Below, piece after piece: positions 38,305 through 46,989 of a stretch of DNA of 64,000 nucleotides. The stretch spans positions 1-64,000 of the forward strand of contig UBYX01000020.1 of NCBI GenBank assembly GCA_900469955.1. Reading direction: 5' to 3'. A model generated the notes under the pieces. That model had not been told where the DNA came from, made no database searches, and worked only from the letters and a program-made list of their open reading frames with translations. How positions within the stretch are numbered: the first letter of the stretch is position 1; each line of letters begins with the position of its first letter. The translations under genes were made by a program, and so were the position numbers. This DNA comes from Hyphomicrobiales bacterium. GTDB taxonomy: Bacteria; Pseudomonadota; Alphaproteobacteria; Rhizobiales; Rhizobiaceae.

Positions 38305-39408
38305 ATGACTATCTCTCCTGCGCTTTCTGCCGACATCCGGCCTTCTCTCCCGGAAAAGCTGCTCGCCTGGTATGACCGACACCATCGGGAACTGCCCTGG
38401 CGGGTAAATCCGGCCGCGGCGAAGGCAGGCAGCCGGGCAGATCCCTACCGGGTCTGGTTATCGGAGGTCATGCTGCAGCAGACGACCGTGCAGGCGGTCA
38501 AACCGTATTTCGCCAAATTCCTGGCGCTCTGGCCAAAGGTCACCGATCTCGCCGCGGCCCCGGTCGAGGACGTGATGGCCGCCTGGGCGGGGCTCGGCTA
38601 CTACGCACGCGCCCGAAACCTAAAGAAATGCGCAGAAGCAGTGGCCGCCGAGCACGGAGGTGTCTTTCCCGATACGGAAGAACGCTTGCGGGCGCTTCCC
38701 GGCATCGGCGACTATACGTCCGCGGCGGTTGCGGCGATCGCCTTCAACCGGCGATCCGCAGTCATGGACGGCAATGTCGAGCGTGTGATTTCGAGACTTT
38801 ACGCCATCGATGCGCCGCTGCCGGGCTCGAAGCCCCTGATGAAAGCGAAGGTCGCTGATCTGACATCCGCCGATCGACCGGGGGACTTCGCACAGGCGAT
38901 GATGGATCTCGGTGCCACGATCTGCACGCCGAAGCGACCGGCCTGCGCGCTCTGTCCCTTACGGGAAGACTGTCTCGCCTTCGCAAAACATGATCCGGAA
39001 CGCTTTCCCGTGAAGGCCGCGAAGAAAGAGAAACCCGTGCGGATAGGTGCGGCTTTCGTGGCGGTCACGCCCGAGGGCGATGTGCTGTTGCGGCGGCGGA
39101 TCGAAAGCGGCCTGCTCGGCGGCATGACTGAAGTGCCGACGACGGCGTGGACCTCGCGTCTCGACGGCGGCACGAGCCCCGATCACGCCCCCTTCCCCGC
39201 CGACTGGCAGGCCTGCGGCACGGTCGTCCATGTCTTCACCCATTTCGAGCTCAGGCTTTCCGTCTTCCGGACAAGAACCGAGAAAATACCGGCATATGAC
39301 GGATGGTGGGAGCCGGTCACAAATCTTGAGGCCCAGGCACTGCCGACTGTCATGAAAAAAGTCATCGCGGAGGCTATCCCGCGAGCCTTCGAAAAACATC
39401 CGAACTGA
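38305..39408 (+). CDS. mutY: A/G-specific adenine DNA glycosylase
   Basis: About 367 aa from ATG 38,305 (MTISPALSADIRP). It removes adenine opposite 8-oxoguanine. The catalytic Glu is in LSEVMLQQTTV. The helix-hairpin-helix is LPGIGDYTSAAVAAIAF, and the Asp in VMDGNVERVISR. The iron-sulfur cluster uses CTPKRPACALCPLREDC (C-x6-C-x2-C-x5-C). The C-terminal NUDIX-like domain recognises 8-oxoG (FVAVTPEGDVLLRRR, VVHVFTHFELRLSV). It is followed by a HAD gene 18 bp downstream. Confidence 0.96.
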   Translation: MTISPALSADIRPSLPEKLLAWYDRHHRELPWRVNPAAAKAGSRADPYRVWLSEVMLQQTTVQAVKPYFAKFLALWPKVTDLAAAPVEDVMAAWAGLGYYARARNLKKCAEAVAAEHGGVFPDTEERLRALPGIGDYTSAAVAAIAFNRRSAVMDGNVERVISRLYAIDAPLPGSKPLMKAKVADLTSADRPGDFAQAMMDLGATICTPKRPACALCPLREDCLAFAKHDPERFPVKAAKKEKPVRIGAAFVAVTPEGDVLLRRRIESGLLGGMTEVPTTAWTSRLDGGTSPDHAPFPADWQACGTVVHVFTHFELRLSVFRTRTEKIPAYDGWWEPVTNLEAQALPTVMKKVIAEAIPRAFEKHPN

Positions 39409-39426
39409 TTCCCCCCGAGGAGACCC

Positions 39427-40041
39427 ATGACGGCCAAGATCGCCCACATCGTTTTCGACATCGGCAAGGTGCTGATCCACTACGACCCGAACATCCCTTA
39501 CAGCCGCATCATACCGGACGAAGAAGAACGCAAATGGTTCTTCCTCAATGTCTGCACCCATGAATGGAACCTGGAGCAGGATCGCGGCCGCAAGTGGGAA
39601 GATGCCGAAGCCCTGCTGATCGAGAAATACCCCGAACGCGAGGATCAGATCCGCGCCTTCCGCAGACATTGGCACGAGATGGTGCCCCATGCCTACGACG
39701 GCTCCGTCAAAATCATGGAAGACCTGATCGACAGGGGCCAGGACGTGACGATGCTGACGAATTTCGCCGCGGATACGTTTGCCCATGCCAGGGAGCTGTT
39801 TCCCTTCCTGAACAAGCCGCGGGGGGTGACGGTCTCCGGCGAGATCAACCTCATCAAGCCGGACGTGGCTATCTACGAAAAACATGCCCGCGACTTCGGC
39901 CTCAGGCCGGAAGCGACGATTTTCATCGATGATTCCATCGCGAATGTGGAAGGCGCGCGCGCTGCCGGCTGGCAGGCAGTGCATTTCACGAGTGCCGAGC
40001 AGTTGAAAGAGGATCTAAGGGTCCGGAACGTCGACATCTAG
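39427..40041 (+). CDS. HAD-superfamily hydrolase (YihX-like)
   Basis: A 204-aa HAD protein. Motif I is VFDIGKVLIHYD, with DIG as in YihX-type proteins rather than DxD. Motif II is MLTNFAADTF, motif III SGEINLIKPDVAIYE and motif IV IFIDDSIANVEGARAAGW. The family dephosphorylates small phosphometabolites such as alpha-glucose-1-phosphate; the substrate here is unknown. The ribosome-binding site GAGGAG precedes ATG 39,427, and it is probably cotranscribed with mutY. Confidence 0.9.
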   Translation: MTAKIAHIVFDIGKVLIHYDPNIPYSRIIPDEEERKWFFLNVCTHEWNLEQDRGRKWEDAEALLIEKYPEREDQIRAFRRHWHEMVPHAYDGSVKIMEDLIDRGQDVTMLTNFAADTFAHARELFPFLNKPRGVTVSGEINLIKPDVAIYEKHARDFGLRPEATIFIDDSIANVEGARAAGWQAVHFTSAEQLKEDLRVRNVDI

Positions 40042-40081
40042 ACAATCGGCGGAGCAGAGCTCGTCCTTGGTCAAAGGCTCT

Positions 40082-40408
40082 TCATGGCACCTTTCTTCTT
40101 CTTGTCCGAGGAGAGGCTGCCATGCCGAGGAACACGATCATCGCCTGGTTGAGCCGAGCCATGTCCTCGTCATCGAGCCGCCCCAGCTGAGCACCCACCT
40201 TTGCTCGGGGAAGCGTGGTGATCTTGTCCACCATTATGCGGCAGACCGAACGACGAGGCGAAACGGTGGCTTGTCAGCTGGGTCCGTCGTAAAATCGCAA
40301 ATCATGCGGGTCGGTGGCGTCGAAGTTGTTATCCTCCAGGATGACAGCCGGGCGTGGCTGTGCATGATACTTGCCTGCAGAAACAGTCGAGACTTCGCCG
40401 CGCCTCAT
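40082..40408 (-). pseudogene. PemK/MazF-family toxin relic with at least two frameshifts
   Basis: On the minus strand ATG 40,408 reads MRRGEVSTVSAG...PRPAVILEDNNFDATDP in one frame. ICDFTTDPADKPPFRLV follows in a second frame. VDKITTLPRAKVGAQLGRLDDEDMARLNQAM then occurs in a third, ending at the stop 40,082-40,084. Put together these are the consecutive blocks of a PemK/MazF endoribonuclease toxin of about 110 residues. Two small indels break it, and no complete antitoxin gene is seen upstream. The rest of the gap 40,042-40,533 shows no other gene. Confidence 0.75.
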
Positions 40409-40533
40409 CCATCGCCCAGCCCGACACCGCGTCCCTCGACCCCTTGAGCGGCAAGCGAAGCCCCCTGAAAGGAATGGAAAATCCCTTGACACATGCCACT
40501 GAGTAGCAATCGTTAGGTGAAAGGAGATTGGCC

Positions 40534-40809
40534 ATGAGCGTAAAATCATCGATTTCGCTGACCGAGCAACAGGATGCCTTTGCCCGATCGCTTGTCGACA
40601 ACGGGCGGTATTCCAGCCTGAGTTCGGTTCTCCAGCAAGGTTTGGAGCTTCTCCGGCAAAAGACGGAGGCGGAGACAGCGGAGGCGGAAGCCCTTCGGGA
40701 ACTGCTCCACCGGCGATTAAACGGACCGACTTTATCGGATGATGCAATGGCGCGTGCAGTCGACGATATGATCGAACGTAAACGGCGAGCTACTCGTGTG
40801 GATCCTTGA
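40534..40809 (+). CDS. parD: ParD-family antitoxin (ribbon-helix-helix)
   Basis: A 91-aa protein from ATG 40,534 with AAGGAGA seven bases upstream. VKSSISLTEQQDAFARSLVDNGRYSSLSSVLQQGLELL is the ribbon-helix-helix DNA-binding domain of ParD/CC2985-type antitoxins. The C-terminal part (LSDDAMARAVDDMIERKRR) should wrap the toxin. It overlaps the toxin gene by 14 bp. The pair is normally autorepressed by binding the promoter just upstream of 40,534. Confidence 0.88.
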   Translation: MSVKSSISLTEQQDAFARSLVDNGRYSSLSSVLQQGLELLRQKTEAETAEAEALRELLHRRLNGPTLSDDAMARAVDDMIERKRRATRVDP

Positions 40810-41140
40810 ATACTCCGCTGAAGCGGAGCGAGATTTTGAGCTTATATTTGATCATCTCTTTACCGCTTACAGCGATCTCGGCGATCACCCGGACGAGGCT
40901 TTGGAGCGTGCAGCAGGCCGAGTTCGCGAGCTGCGCTTGTCGATTCAGGGGTCGGCTGAAACGTCCCATATCGGAACATTGCGGTCCGATATCCACCAGG
41001 GCATTCGCTTTTTAACGCGAGACAAGGCTGCAATTTGGTTTTTGCCGGTTGCAGACCGTCAGACGATCGTCGTTGCTGCTATATTCTTTGGCGAACAAGA
41101 CCATATCCGACATATGATGAGACGGCTGCTCGAGAACTGA
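40796..41140 (+). CDS. parE: ParE/RelE-superfamily toxin
   Basis: A 114-aa protein from GTG 40,796. WILEYSAEAERDFELIFDHLFTAYSDLGD, AAGRVRELRLSIQGSAETSHIGTLRSDIHQGIRFLTRDKAAIWFLPV, and VVAAIFFGEQDHIRHMMRRLL follow the ParE pattern. ParE toxins inhibit gyrase. The intact antitoxin and toxin frames and the tight overlap suggest a working module, possibly acting as a chromosomal addiction element inside an otherwise conserved gene block. Confidence 0.88.
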   Translation: MWILEYSAEAERDFELIFDHLFTAYSDLGDHPDEALERAAGRVRELRLSIQGSAETSHIGTLRSDIHQGIRFLTRDKAAIWFLPVADRQTIVVAAIFFGEQDHIRHMMRRLLEN

Positions 41141-41224
41141 GAACCGGATACGTCATCTGGCTATAAGATCGCTGGAAGCGCTGTCATTCGACCACTGAGG
41201 ATGGAAAATTCTATTGTAGCTACA

Positions 41225-41257
41225 TTGACGCCCGGGGTCAGCCTCCCCGGGCGTCAA
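41225..41257. terminator. Strong bidirectional hairpin between parE and ccrM
   Basis: TTGACGCCCGGGG at 41,225-41,237 pairs perfectly with CCCCGGGCGTCAA at 41,245-41,257, leaving a seven-base loop. It lies between the convergent parE and ccrM genes and could end transcription from both sides, although no long U tract follows. Confidence 0.65.
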
Positions 41258-41324
41258 TTATCCTCGTCCGGGACTAGAGGTACAAACCGGACAAGGAATC
41301 ATGGATCTGGCGGGAGCCGGTGGA

Positions 41325-42476
<1,152 letters not shown>

Positions 42477-42501
42477 TCAATACGAATTTACTGGGTGTTA
42501 T

Positions 42502-42521
42502 GGTTACCTACCTTGGTTACC
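42502..42521. promoter_or_regulatory. Paired GGTTACC direct repeats upstream of ccrM
   Basis: GGTTACC occurs at 42,502-42,508 and 42,515-42,521, 13 bp apart start to start, about 47-66 bp upstream of the ccrM start. GGTTACC is also nearly palindromic. The placement suits a regulator site, but I do not recognise the factor. The 303-bp gap 42,456-42,758 contains no gene and no GANTC site that I could find. Confidence 0.4.
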
Positions 42522-42758
42522 AAAGGCTGAACGGAATTGGATAATTTTGAAAATATCTTTCCAGCGATGCCCGGCTCGGCTCTCCTGTAATATTAGGCTT
42601 TACTTCATTAGTAACTGCCATGCGTCAAAGTGGTATTTGATATTTGCCAATTTCAGACATACGAAACATGTAATTCTCAGGCAACGCGCGGAGAATTACA
42701 CGCCGAAGCAATGTATTTCTCGCCAAGCGTGTCCTAACCTTCTGAAAGGATCGCAATC

Positions 42759-43487
42759 ATGTGCTTTGAATGCAATTCCACCCGCCTCAACCGCCGCTCA
42801 TTCGTCAAGCTCGCCGGCCTTGGCGGCGCGGCGGCTGCCTTCGCAAACTTCGGACTTCCCACCGCCGCGTTTGCCTCCGACGCTCCCGCCCCGACACCTG
42901 ACGAGGCCTTGGCAAAACTCGTCGAGGGCAACAGGAAATTCGTCACGGATGCAGAGGCCTGTTCGGCAAATTTCTCCAAACGGCGCACCGAAGTCGCCAA
43001 GAGCCAGGCTCCTTGGGCGATCGTGGTGACCTGCTCCGACAGCCGGGTCGTGCCGGAACTGGTGTTCGGCGGCGTCACGCTGGGGGAATTCTTCGTGGCC
43101 CGCAACGCCGGCAACGTCATCGACACCGATGTGTTGGGGACGATCGAATACGGCGCCGAACACCTGCATTCGCCGCTCGTCGTCGTCATGGGACACAAAC
43201 GTTGCGGCGCCGTCTCTGCCGCCTGCGAGGTGGTTACGAAAGGCAGCAAGCTTGACGGATCGATCGGCAAGATGATCCAGCCGATCCTGCCGATCGCTCT
43301 TGCCCAGGCCGATCGCGGCGACAAGTTCATCGACAACACGGTCCATGCCAATGCCGTCAACGGCGCCGAGCGCATTCTTGCTGAAAGCGAGATCGTGTCG
43401 CGTCTGGTGGCGGAGGGGAAGGTAAAGGTTGTTCCCGCCTATTACGACCTCGATAGTGGCGCCGTCGAGTTCATGCAGAAGGCCTGA
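42759..43487 (+). CDS. Beta-carbonic anhydrase with twin-arginine export signal
   Basis: A 242-aa protein. The N terminus has STRLNRRSFVKLAGLGG, a twin-arginine signal, with a hydrophobic stretch ending near AFASDAPAP, so the enzyme should act in the periplasm after folding with zinc. Zinc ligands and catalytic dyad are CSDSRVVPE (Cys, Asp-Arg) and VMGHKRCGAV (His, Cys). It hydrates CO2 to bicarbonate. It is divergent from ccrM and followed by an intrinsic terminator. Confidence 0.92.
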   Translation: MCFECNSTRLNRRSFVKLAGLGGAAAAFANFGLPTAAFASDAPAPTPDEALAKLVEGNRKFVTDAEACSANFSKRRTEVAKSQAPWAIVVTCSDSRVVPELVFGGVTLGEFFVARNAGNVIDTDVLGTIEYGAEHLHSPLVVVMGHKRCGAVSAACEVVTKGSKLDGSIGKMIQPILPIALAQADRGDKFIDNTVHANAVNGAERILAESEIVSRLVAEGKVKVVPAYYDLDSGAVEFMQKA

Positions 43488-43500
43488 TCACGATCGTTCC

Positions 43501-43527
43501 AAAGGCCCGGACCCGTCCGGGCCTTTT
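43501..43527. terminator. Intrinsic terminator after the carbonic anhydrase gene
   Basis: AAAGGCCCGGA at 43,501-43,511 pairs with TCCGGGCCTTT at 43,516-43,526 around a four-base loop and ends in TTTT. It is symmetric enough to serve the convergent minus-strand gene pair ending at 43,561 as well. Confidence 0.85.
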
Positions 43528-43560
43528 CCGGCAACATAGGTCCTGCCAGCCTTCAGACAG

Positions 43561-43908
43561 CTAAGCCGCATGTGCCGCGCGGCTGTCGCTCGGCGCTTCG
43601 TCGCGCTCGAACATGCCGTAGTCACGCAATACATGGCCGATGCGCAGCCGGTAGTCTGCGAAGATGCCATTGCGCCCCGCCTGTTGCGCGGCACGATGGA
43701 CATCGAGGTTGCGCCACCGGCGCACCGCCTCCTCATCCCGCCAGAAGGAGAGCGAGAGAAGCTTGCCTCGCATGGTGAGGCTTTCGAACCGCTCGATCGA
43801 GATGAAGCCGTCGATCGTTTCGAGTTCGGAACGCAGCTCGCCTGCGAGATCCAGATATTTGTGGCGTTCGCCCATATAGGGCACGACTTCGAAGATGACC
43901 GCGATCAT
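43561..43908 (-). CDS. ABM-type monooxygenase-like protein (ferredoxin-like barrel)
   Basis: A 115-aa protein. IAVIFEVVPYMGERHKYLDLAGELRSELETIDGFISIERF and SLSFWRDEEAVRRWRNLDVHRAAQQAGRN are the pattern of antibiotic-biosynthesis-monooxygenase (ABM) domains, dimeric alpha-beta barrels. They include IsdG-like enzymes and many of unknown role. Its ATG overlaps the stop of the NIPSNAP-like gene by 4 bp, so both are made together. The pair is divergent from an ArsR-family gene. Confidence 0.85.
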   Translation of the reverse strand: MIAVIFEVVPYMGERHKYLDLAGELRSELETIDGFISIERFESLTMRGKLLSLSFWRDEEAVRRWRNLDVHRAAQQAGRNGIFADYRLRIGHVLRDYGMFERDEAPSDSRAAHAA

Positions 43909-44234
43909 GGCTTTACCAAAGCTCCGTGCGGCATGGACACGTTCTTCAGGAAGATGCGGTCTTCCTTCAGGATGAAGCGCTCGCGACTGGCAAGCTCGTA
44001 ATTCTCTTTGCCGAGCGGGTCTGCCGCCAAGCGGGCGCGATAGGCCTCGTAGGCAGCCAGGCTTTCTATATTGTAGACCCCGTAGGCGGTGGTCGCCGAA
44101 CCTTCATGCGGGCCGAAATAGCCGATCAGGTCGGCACCGCAGCGGGGAATGGCCTGGCGCCAGTTGCGAGCGTATTCGGCGAATTCCGCTCTTTTGAACG
44201 GGTCGATCTCGTAGCGGATGAAACAGGTGATCAT
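43905..44234 (-). CDS. NIPSNAP-family protein (ferredoxin-like barrel)
   Basis: About 109 aa from ATG 44,234 (MITCFIRYEIDPFKRAEF), preceded by GGAGAAAG. EYARNWRQAIPRCGADLIGYFGPHEGSATTAYGVYNIESLAAYEAYRARL is a NIPSNAP domain, related in fold to the ABM partner. Two such proteins in one operon may form a hetero-oligomer. They lie divergent, 71 bp from an ArsR-family regulator that is the likely controller. Confidence 0.85.
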   Translation of the reverse strand: MITCFIRYEIDPFKRAEFAEYARNWRQAIPRCGADLIGYFGPHEGSATTAYGVYNIESLAAYEAYRARLAADPLGKENYELASRERFILKEDRIFLKNVSMPHGALVKP

Positions 44235-44305
44235 GGCTTTCTCCAATGCTGATAGCCGGGTTTTGCCATGTTGCAGAACGAAGATGCTTCGGTTAAGATC
44301 GAAGT

Positions 44306-45007
44306 ATGAAAGAAGGTCCGGACATAGCCCGCATCGGCACGCTCATCGGCGATCCCGCCCGCGCCAACATGCTGACTGCCTTGATGGGCGGACAGGCGCT
44401 GACGGCGACCGAGCTGGCGCAGGCCGGCGGCGTGACGCTGCAAACCGCCAGTTCCCATCTTTCCAAGCTCGAGGACGGCGGACTGATCTCTCAACGCAAG
44501 CAGGGCCGGCATCGGTATTTCACACTGGCTGACGGTGCCGCGGGGACCCTTCTCGAGAATATCATGGGATTTGCCGCAAGCCGGGGGCATCTCAGACATC
44601 AGCCCGGGCCGAAGGACCCCGCGTTGCGCAAGGCGCGGATCTGCTACGATCACCTTGCCGGCGACTACGGCGTGCGGATGCTCGACAGTTTCGTGAGCCG
44701 CGGCGTCATCCGCACCGATGGCGAGAACCTGATGGTGACCGAACAGGGCCGGGCTGACATCGGCCAGATCGGTATCGATGTCGCACCGCTTGTCTCCAGC
44801 CGTCGGCCGCTCTGCAAATCCTGCCTCGACTGGAGCGAGCGCCGGTCGCACCTTGCCGGCACGCTCGGCAAGGCGCTGCTTTCGCATTTCCTGGAAAAGG
44901 GTTGGGCACGCCGCAGCAGCGAGAGCCGCGCCGTGCTGTTCACGCCGGAAGGGGAGCGCAAGTTCCTGTCGCTGTTTCCGCTGGAACGGCCGAGCCCAGA
45001 ACCTTGA
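44306..45007 (+). CDS. ArsR-family transcriptional regulator, extended type
   Basis: A 233-aa protein. The N-terminal winged helix-turn-helix (ARIGTLIGDPARANMLTALMGGQALTATELAQAGGVTLQTASSHLSKLEDGGLI) is ArsR-like. A C-terminal domain of about 130 residues with CKSCLDWSERRSHLAGTLGKAL is unlike the short metal sensors and may bind an organic ligand. It has no CxC metal site in helix 3. It likely represses the divergent ABM/NIPSNAP pair. Its last 68 bp overlap the DUF1284 gene on the other strand. Confidence 0.87.
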   Translation: MKEGPDIARIGTLIGDPARANMLTALMGGQALTATELAQAGGVTLQTASSHLSKLEDGGLISQRKQGRHRYFTLADGAAGTLLENIMGFAASRGHLRHQPGPKDPALRKARICYDHLAGDYGVRMLDSFVSRGVIRTDGENLMVTEQGRADIGQIGIDVAPLVSSRRPLCKSCLDWSERRSHLAGTLGKALLSHFLEKGWARRSSESRAVLFTPEGERKFLSLFPLERPSPEP

Positions 45008-45431
45008 CTCCGGAAAAGCCCGAACTGGAGACGGTCGAGCAGAGGTTCGACCATGAGCACCCTCGGCAAGCTGTCCGGATGGTTCCTTCCTTGAAGGCCT
45101 CCCTCAGCCGCCCCACAAGCGCCCGGCTCAGCCGAAGACGATCGCCCGGACGAACCGAGCGACCCAGCAGGCGAGCAACGGCCTTCGCCGCCAGCTCGTC
45201 CCGGGTAGCCACACCATGCTCCCGGCAATGCGCTTCCGGATCGTTGAGGAGCGGCCGACAGATATCGTCGGGCCCGGAAACGACCTCGATCTCCTCACCC
45301 TCGGAAAGCCGCCGCGCGATGGCCGTGTAGTTGGCCACAAACTCGGCATTGTAGCCCTTTCCGACAAAGGTCAGCATGCAGAGTAGGTGATGCGGCCGCA
45401 GCCGGACGACCAATTCAGGCGTCCTTGGCAC
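44940..45431 (-). CDS. DUF1284 protein
   Basis: A 163-aa protein from GTG 45,431. VRLRPHHLLCMLTFVGKGYNAEFVANYTAIARRL and VSGPDDICRPLL are the DUF1284 hallmark, with His and several Cys (CREHG, ACRGCSWSNLC) suggesting a metal or iron-sulfur site. Its start overlaps the bioY stop by 17 bp, so it is expressed from the bioY transcript. Its 3' end overlaps the ArsR gene. A role linked to biotin is only suggested by position. Confidence 0.8.
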   Translation of the reverse strand: MPRTPELVVRLRPHHLLCMLTFVGKGYNAEFVANYTAIARRLSEGEEIEVVSGPDDICRPLLNDPEAHCREHGVATRDELAAKAVARLLGRSVRPGDRLRLSRALVGRLREAFKEGTIRTACRGCSWSNLCSTVSSSGFSGVKVLGSAVPAETATGTCAPLPA

Positions 45432-45999
45432 GAAACTGCTGCAGGCCCTTGAGCAGTGCTGCCGCGAGTGCGGATTTCAGGCCGGCGCCGAGAATGAACG
45501 GAGCGATGCCGAGAAGCCATGCTTTTTCCGCGCCGAGCAGGTAGGCGAGATAGCCGCCGCCGATGGCCAGGCAGAGCATATTGGCAGCAAGGTGAGCGGC
45601 AAAGCTCCTGACATAACGTTCGCCGGTCCAGCCTCTTTCAGCGAGGTAGCCGGCCACCGCAGCGATAACCGGGAAGGAAGCAAGATATCCTGCCGTTGGG
45701 CCGACAAAGGGCGCCAGACCGCCCGACCCATTGGCGAGAACCGGCGCGCCGAGTGCCGCTTCGCCGAGCCATACGAGAACCGTCAGAGCGCCAAGACGCC
45801 ACCCATACAGCACGCCGATCATGGTGATCGCAAAGGTCTGCATCGTGACCGGCACCGGATACATCGGCACCGCAATCTGCGAGGCGAGCGCCAATGCCAG
45901 CGTGCCGGCGAGAACGAAAAGAGTCTTCGCCAGCACCGAGCGGCCGGCGAGCCGCAACGGATCGGAGACGAGGAACTGGCGGGTTTCCATAGCAGGCAT
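45415..45999 (-). CDS. bioY: Biotin transporter substrate-binding subunit BioY
   Basis: About 194 aa from ATG 45,999, chosen because GGAG lies seven bases upstream; ATG 46,011 is an alternative. Six hydrophobic segments, with ASQIAVPMYPVPVTMQTFAITMIGVLYG and GAPVLANGSGGLAPFVGPTAGYLASF, are the BioY signature. It imports biotin, alone or with the energy-coupling EcfAT module, which is not in this window. The BioR operator at 46,018-46,027 overlaps its probable -10 element. Confidence 0.94.
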   Translation of the reverse strand: MPAMETRQFLVSDPLRLAGRSVLAKTLFVLAGTLALALASQIAVPMYPVPVTMQTFAITMIGVLYGWRLGALTVLVWLGEAALGAPVLANGSGGLAPFVGPTAGYLASFPVIAAVAGYLAERGWTGERYVRSFAAHLAANMLCLAIGGGYLAYLLGAEKAWLLGIAPFILGAGLKSALAAALLKGLQQFRAKDA

Positions 46000-46017
46000 C
46001 AGGTTCTCCATTTGGAA

Positions 46018-46027
46018 TTATAGATAA
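46018..46027. promoter_or_regulatory. BioR operator upstream of bioY
   Basis: TTATAGATAA on the plus strand (TTATCTATAA on the minus) matches the known alphaproteobacterial BioR box. On the minus strand it overlaps TATAAT (46,022-46,017), a perfect -10 hexamer 18-23 bp before the bioY start, so bound BioR would block transcription. Confidence 0.88.
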
Positions 46028-46165
46028 TTTTTGATATGATCTATTTTATGGAGTGGATTTTTGCTCCCGACAAGCTCTTTTTACGCGCCGGCGGCGGGAA
46101 ATTGCCTACGCCGTATTTCATGCGCCACAAACCGGCCAAACCGCAGCTCAACCGGCGGAACATGA

Positions 46166-46175
46166 TTATCTATAA
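46166..46175. promoter_or_regulatory. Second BioR operator in the bioR-bioY gap
   Basis: TTATCTATAA at 46,166-46,175 is an exact BioR box 11 bp beyond the bioR stop and 148 bp from the first box. It is inverted in its flanks relative to the first. It could support looping between the two boxes or control a plus-strand promoter (TATAAT at 46,171-46,176) that would run antisense to bioR. Confidence 0.8.
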
Positions 46176-46186
46176 TTTTTTGAAGT

Positions 46187-46849
46187 TCAGCCGACGATCG
46201 CGAAAGTTTCGCGGGAAGGTCCGACGGGCTGCGGGCCCCGGCCGATCCATTGCACATGCTTCTGAAGGATAGCAGCCGCCTCTTCCGTCCGGCCTTGCCG
46301 AAGCGCAGCCAGGATTGCGCGGTGATCGTGGTCGGTGCGCTTTTCCCAGCCGGATTGCCAGGCGGAAAAAAGGAAACGGGCACTGGCTGCATGCAAGTCA
46401 TCAATCGACGCCAACAGCCGTTTCATGCCGCAGGGCATCAGAATCAGCCGATGAAACCGGCGATTCGCGTCTTCCCAGGCATGCACGTCGGCGGCAGCAT
46501 CGCCCTCGCGGGCCGCTTCATCCGCCGCGTCGAGAATGGCTGGCGTGAGGTGGCGGGCGGCATGCCGCAACGCCAGAACCTCCAGCACGGCCCGCATTTC
46601 CGCCACTTCGCGGACTTCAGCAAGATCAAAGGAAGCGACCCGCACGCCGCGACGCGGTTCACTGATCGCCAGCCCCTGCGCCTCGAGCCGACGGAAGGCC
46701 TCGCGCACCGGCACATGGCTGGTCTGAAATTCCTCGGCAATATGATCCTGGCGAAGACGCGCGCCCGGCGAGAGCTCGCCGCGCACGATGCGATCGGCAA
46801 GCGTCCGGCTGATGCGGCTCGCTATGGTGTCTTCCGGCTCCTTGCCCAT
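46187..46849 (-). CDS. bioR: GntR-family biotin regulator BioR
   Basis: A 220-aa GntR/FadR-subfamily protein. The winged helix ISRTLADRIVRGELSPGARLRQDHIAEEFQTSHVPVREAFRRLEAQGL is N-terminal. The FCD ligand domain follows (AEMRAVLEVLALRHAARHL, HAWEDANRRFHRLIL, HDHRAILAALRQGRTEEAAAIL). Position upstream of bioY and the two exact BioR boxes identify it. In Agrobacterium and Brucella BioR represses biotin synthesis and uptake genes. No BioR box is visible in front of its own start. Confidence 0.85.
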   Translation of the reverse strand: MGKEPEDTIASRISRTLADRIVRGELSPGARLRQDHIAEEFQTSHVPVREAFRRLEAQGLAISEPRRGVRVASFDLAEVREVAEMRAVLEVLALRHAARHLTPAILDAADEAAREGDAAADVHAWEDANRRFHRLILMPCGMKRLLASIDDLHAASARFLFSAWQSGWEKRTDHDHRAILAALRQGRTEEAAAILQKHVQWIGRGPQPVGPSRETFAIVG

Positions 46850-46989
46850 GCTGCTTCCATAGAGGGGCGCTTCGGGCTTGTCGAGAGCCGCCCGCCCCGC
46901 TCGCTTCAGCCATGCATCCTGATTGGTTGAGCTTGCCGCGACTGTCGTATAAAAGGCCGGGCCTCACCTCCGAAATAAGGCATTCCTTC

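Noticed and set aside
45960..46186. Riboswitch upstream of bioY
   Set aside because: The space is explained by two BioR boxes and a promoter; no conserved riboswitch core was recognised.
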